Below are positions 16,997 to 17,196 of a stretch of DNA of 17,196 nt, one piece after another. A program made the position numbers and the translations under genes. The stretch comes from Gracilaria caudata. Taxonomy: Eukaryota > Rhodophyta > Florideophyceae > Gracilariales > Gracilariaceae. The notes under the pieces are model-generated. The model was not told where the DNA came from and did no database searches. It worked only from the letters and a program-made list of their open reading frames with translations. The stretch is taken from positions 1 to 17,196 of the forward strand of contig JASCIV010000539.1 of the NCBI GenBank assembly GCA_030374735.1. Direction: 5' to 3'. Every line of letters begins with the position of its first letter. Positions within the stretch are counted from its first letter, which is position 1.

Positions 16997-17196
16997 ATGG
17001 GCAGCAAGCCTTCCACGCAACCCTCATATCATCGGCGAGATCGGGTGCAAGAACAGGTCTGTAGCCTTTCACCGTCAATCAACCCTAGTGTAGGCCCTCC
17101 AGGAAAACCCCTGGAAAACCTCCTCCAGTGGCTCCTTCGGAGCTCTTCCTTCAAAGGAAAAATTCAGGGAAACGGCGGTAGGATCTTCCTTCGATG
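16997..17196 (+). CDS. Candidate N-terminus of a gene running off the right edge
   Basis: An ATG in very good context (GAAACCATGG) opens 66 codons that stay open to the window edge. The predicted N-terminus MGSKPSTQ fits the N-myristoylation pattern (Gly2, Ser6). It is followed by Ser/Pro-rich sequence and then a Leu-rich and basic segment. An in-frame ATG at 16970 in weaker context is an alternative start; the stop TAA at 16940 closes the frame upstream. No domain is recognisable in this fragment, and an open stretch this short can be chance. Confidence 0.33.
   Translation, partial: MGSKPSTQPSYHRRDRVQEQVCSLSPSINPSVGPPGKPLENLLQWLLRSSSFKGKIQGNGGRIFLR

Noticed and set aside
17100..17130. Short repeat of GGAAAACC as a possible array
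   Set aside because: There are only two close copies within a candidate coding stretch, too little to call a repeat.
1..17196. tRNA, rRNA, CRISPR or intact transposon genes
   Set aside because: No T-loop-like tRNA signatures, repeat-spacer pattern, transposase or reverse-transcriptase motifs were recognised on either strand.

Overview
The window is eukaryotic nuclear DNA. Its genes are single transcription units on both strands rather than operons. Two introns are certain, both in the protein kinase gene and both starting GTAAGTT. The gene content includes a TFIIH p44 subunit, a SPINDLY-type glycosyltransferase, a PH-domain kinase and a membrane-anchored substrate-binding protein. Together with compact, mostly intron-poor genes of mixed GC content, this points to an alga. 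My best guess is a red alga, at low confidence, resting mainly on the mostly intronless genes and the eukaryotic substrate-binding protein. The standard genetic code is in use: intact genes end in TGA or TAA.

Layout: 1-1407 (minus) is the 5' part of an unrecognised multi-pass membrane protein gene that runs off the left edge and contains one small frame break. 1939-2166 (minus) is a doubtful Cys/His-rich small ORF. 2574-5454 (plus) is a SPINDLY (SPY) homologue that is clearly recognisable from TPRs to the end of its catalytic domain, but is broken by five in-frame stops and three frame changes. 5455-6811 holds no convincing gene, only a possible second decayed ORF on the minus strand. 6812-7843 (minus) is a PRXL2/AhpC-TSA_2-like thioredoxin-fold protein with an eroded active-site motif. 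7844-9793 is a long divergent promoter region with short-loop inverted repeats. 9794-11308 (plus, three exons) is a PH-domain CAMK-like kinase. 11351-12634 (minus) is TFIIH p44/SSL1, convergent with the kinase gene and only 42 bases from it. 12635-14120 is a second divergent intergenic region, rich in tight palindromes. 14121-16004 (plus) is a secreted, type I membrane-anchored ABC-type substrate-binding-like protein. 16005-16996 is mostly featureless. 16997 to the right edge may be the start of another gene.

The genes do not form an obvious pathway; they look like independent housekeeping, signalling and surface-uptake functions side by side. No rRNA, tRNA, CRISPR array, phage element or intact transposon was seen. 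The observations most worth a second look are the decayed SPY copy, the PH-kinase fusion, the eukaryotic substrate-binding protein, the peroxiredoxin-like protein with a lost CxxC, and a set of near-zero-loop inverted repeats in the two divergent intergenic regions. I found no clear evidence of a new multi-gene system.
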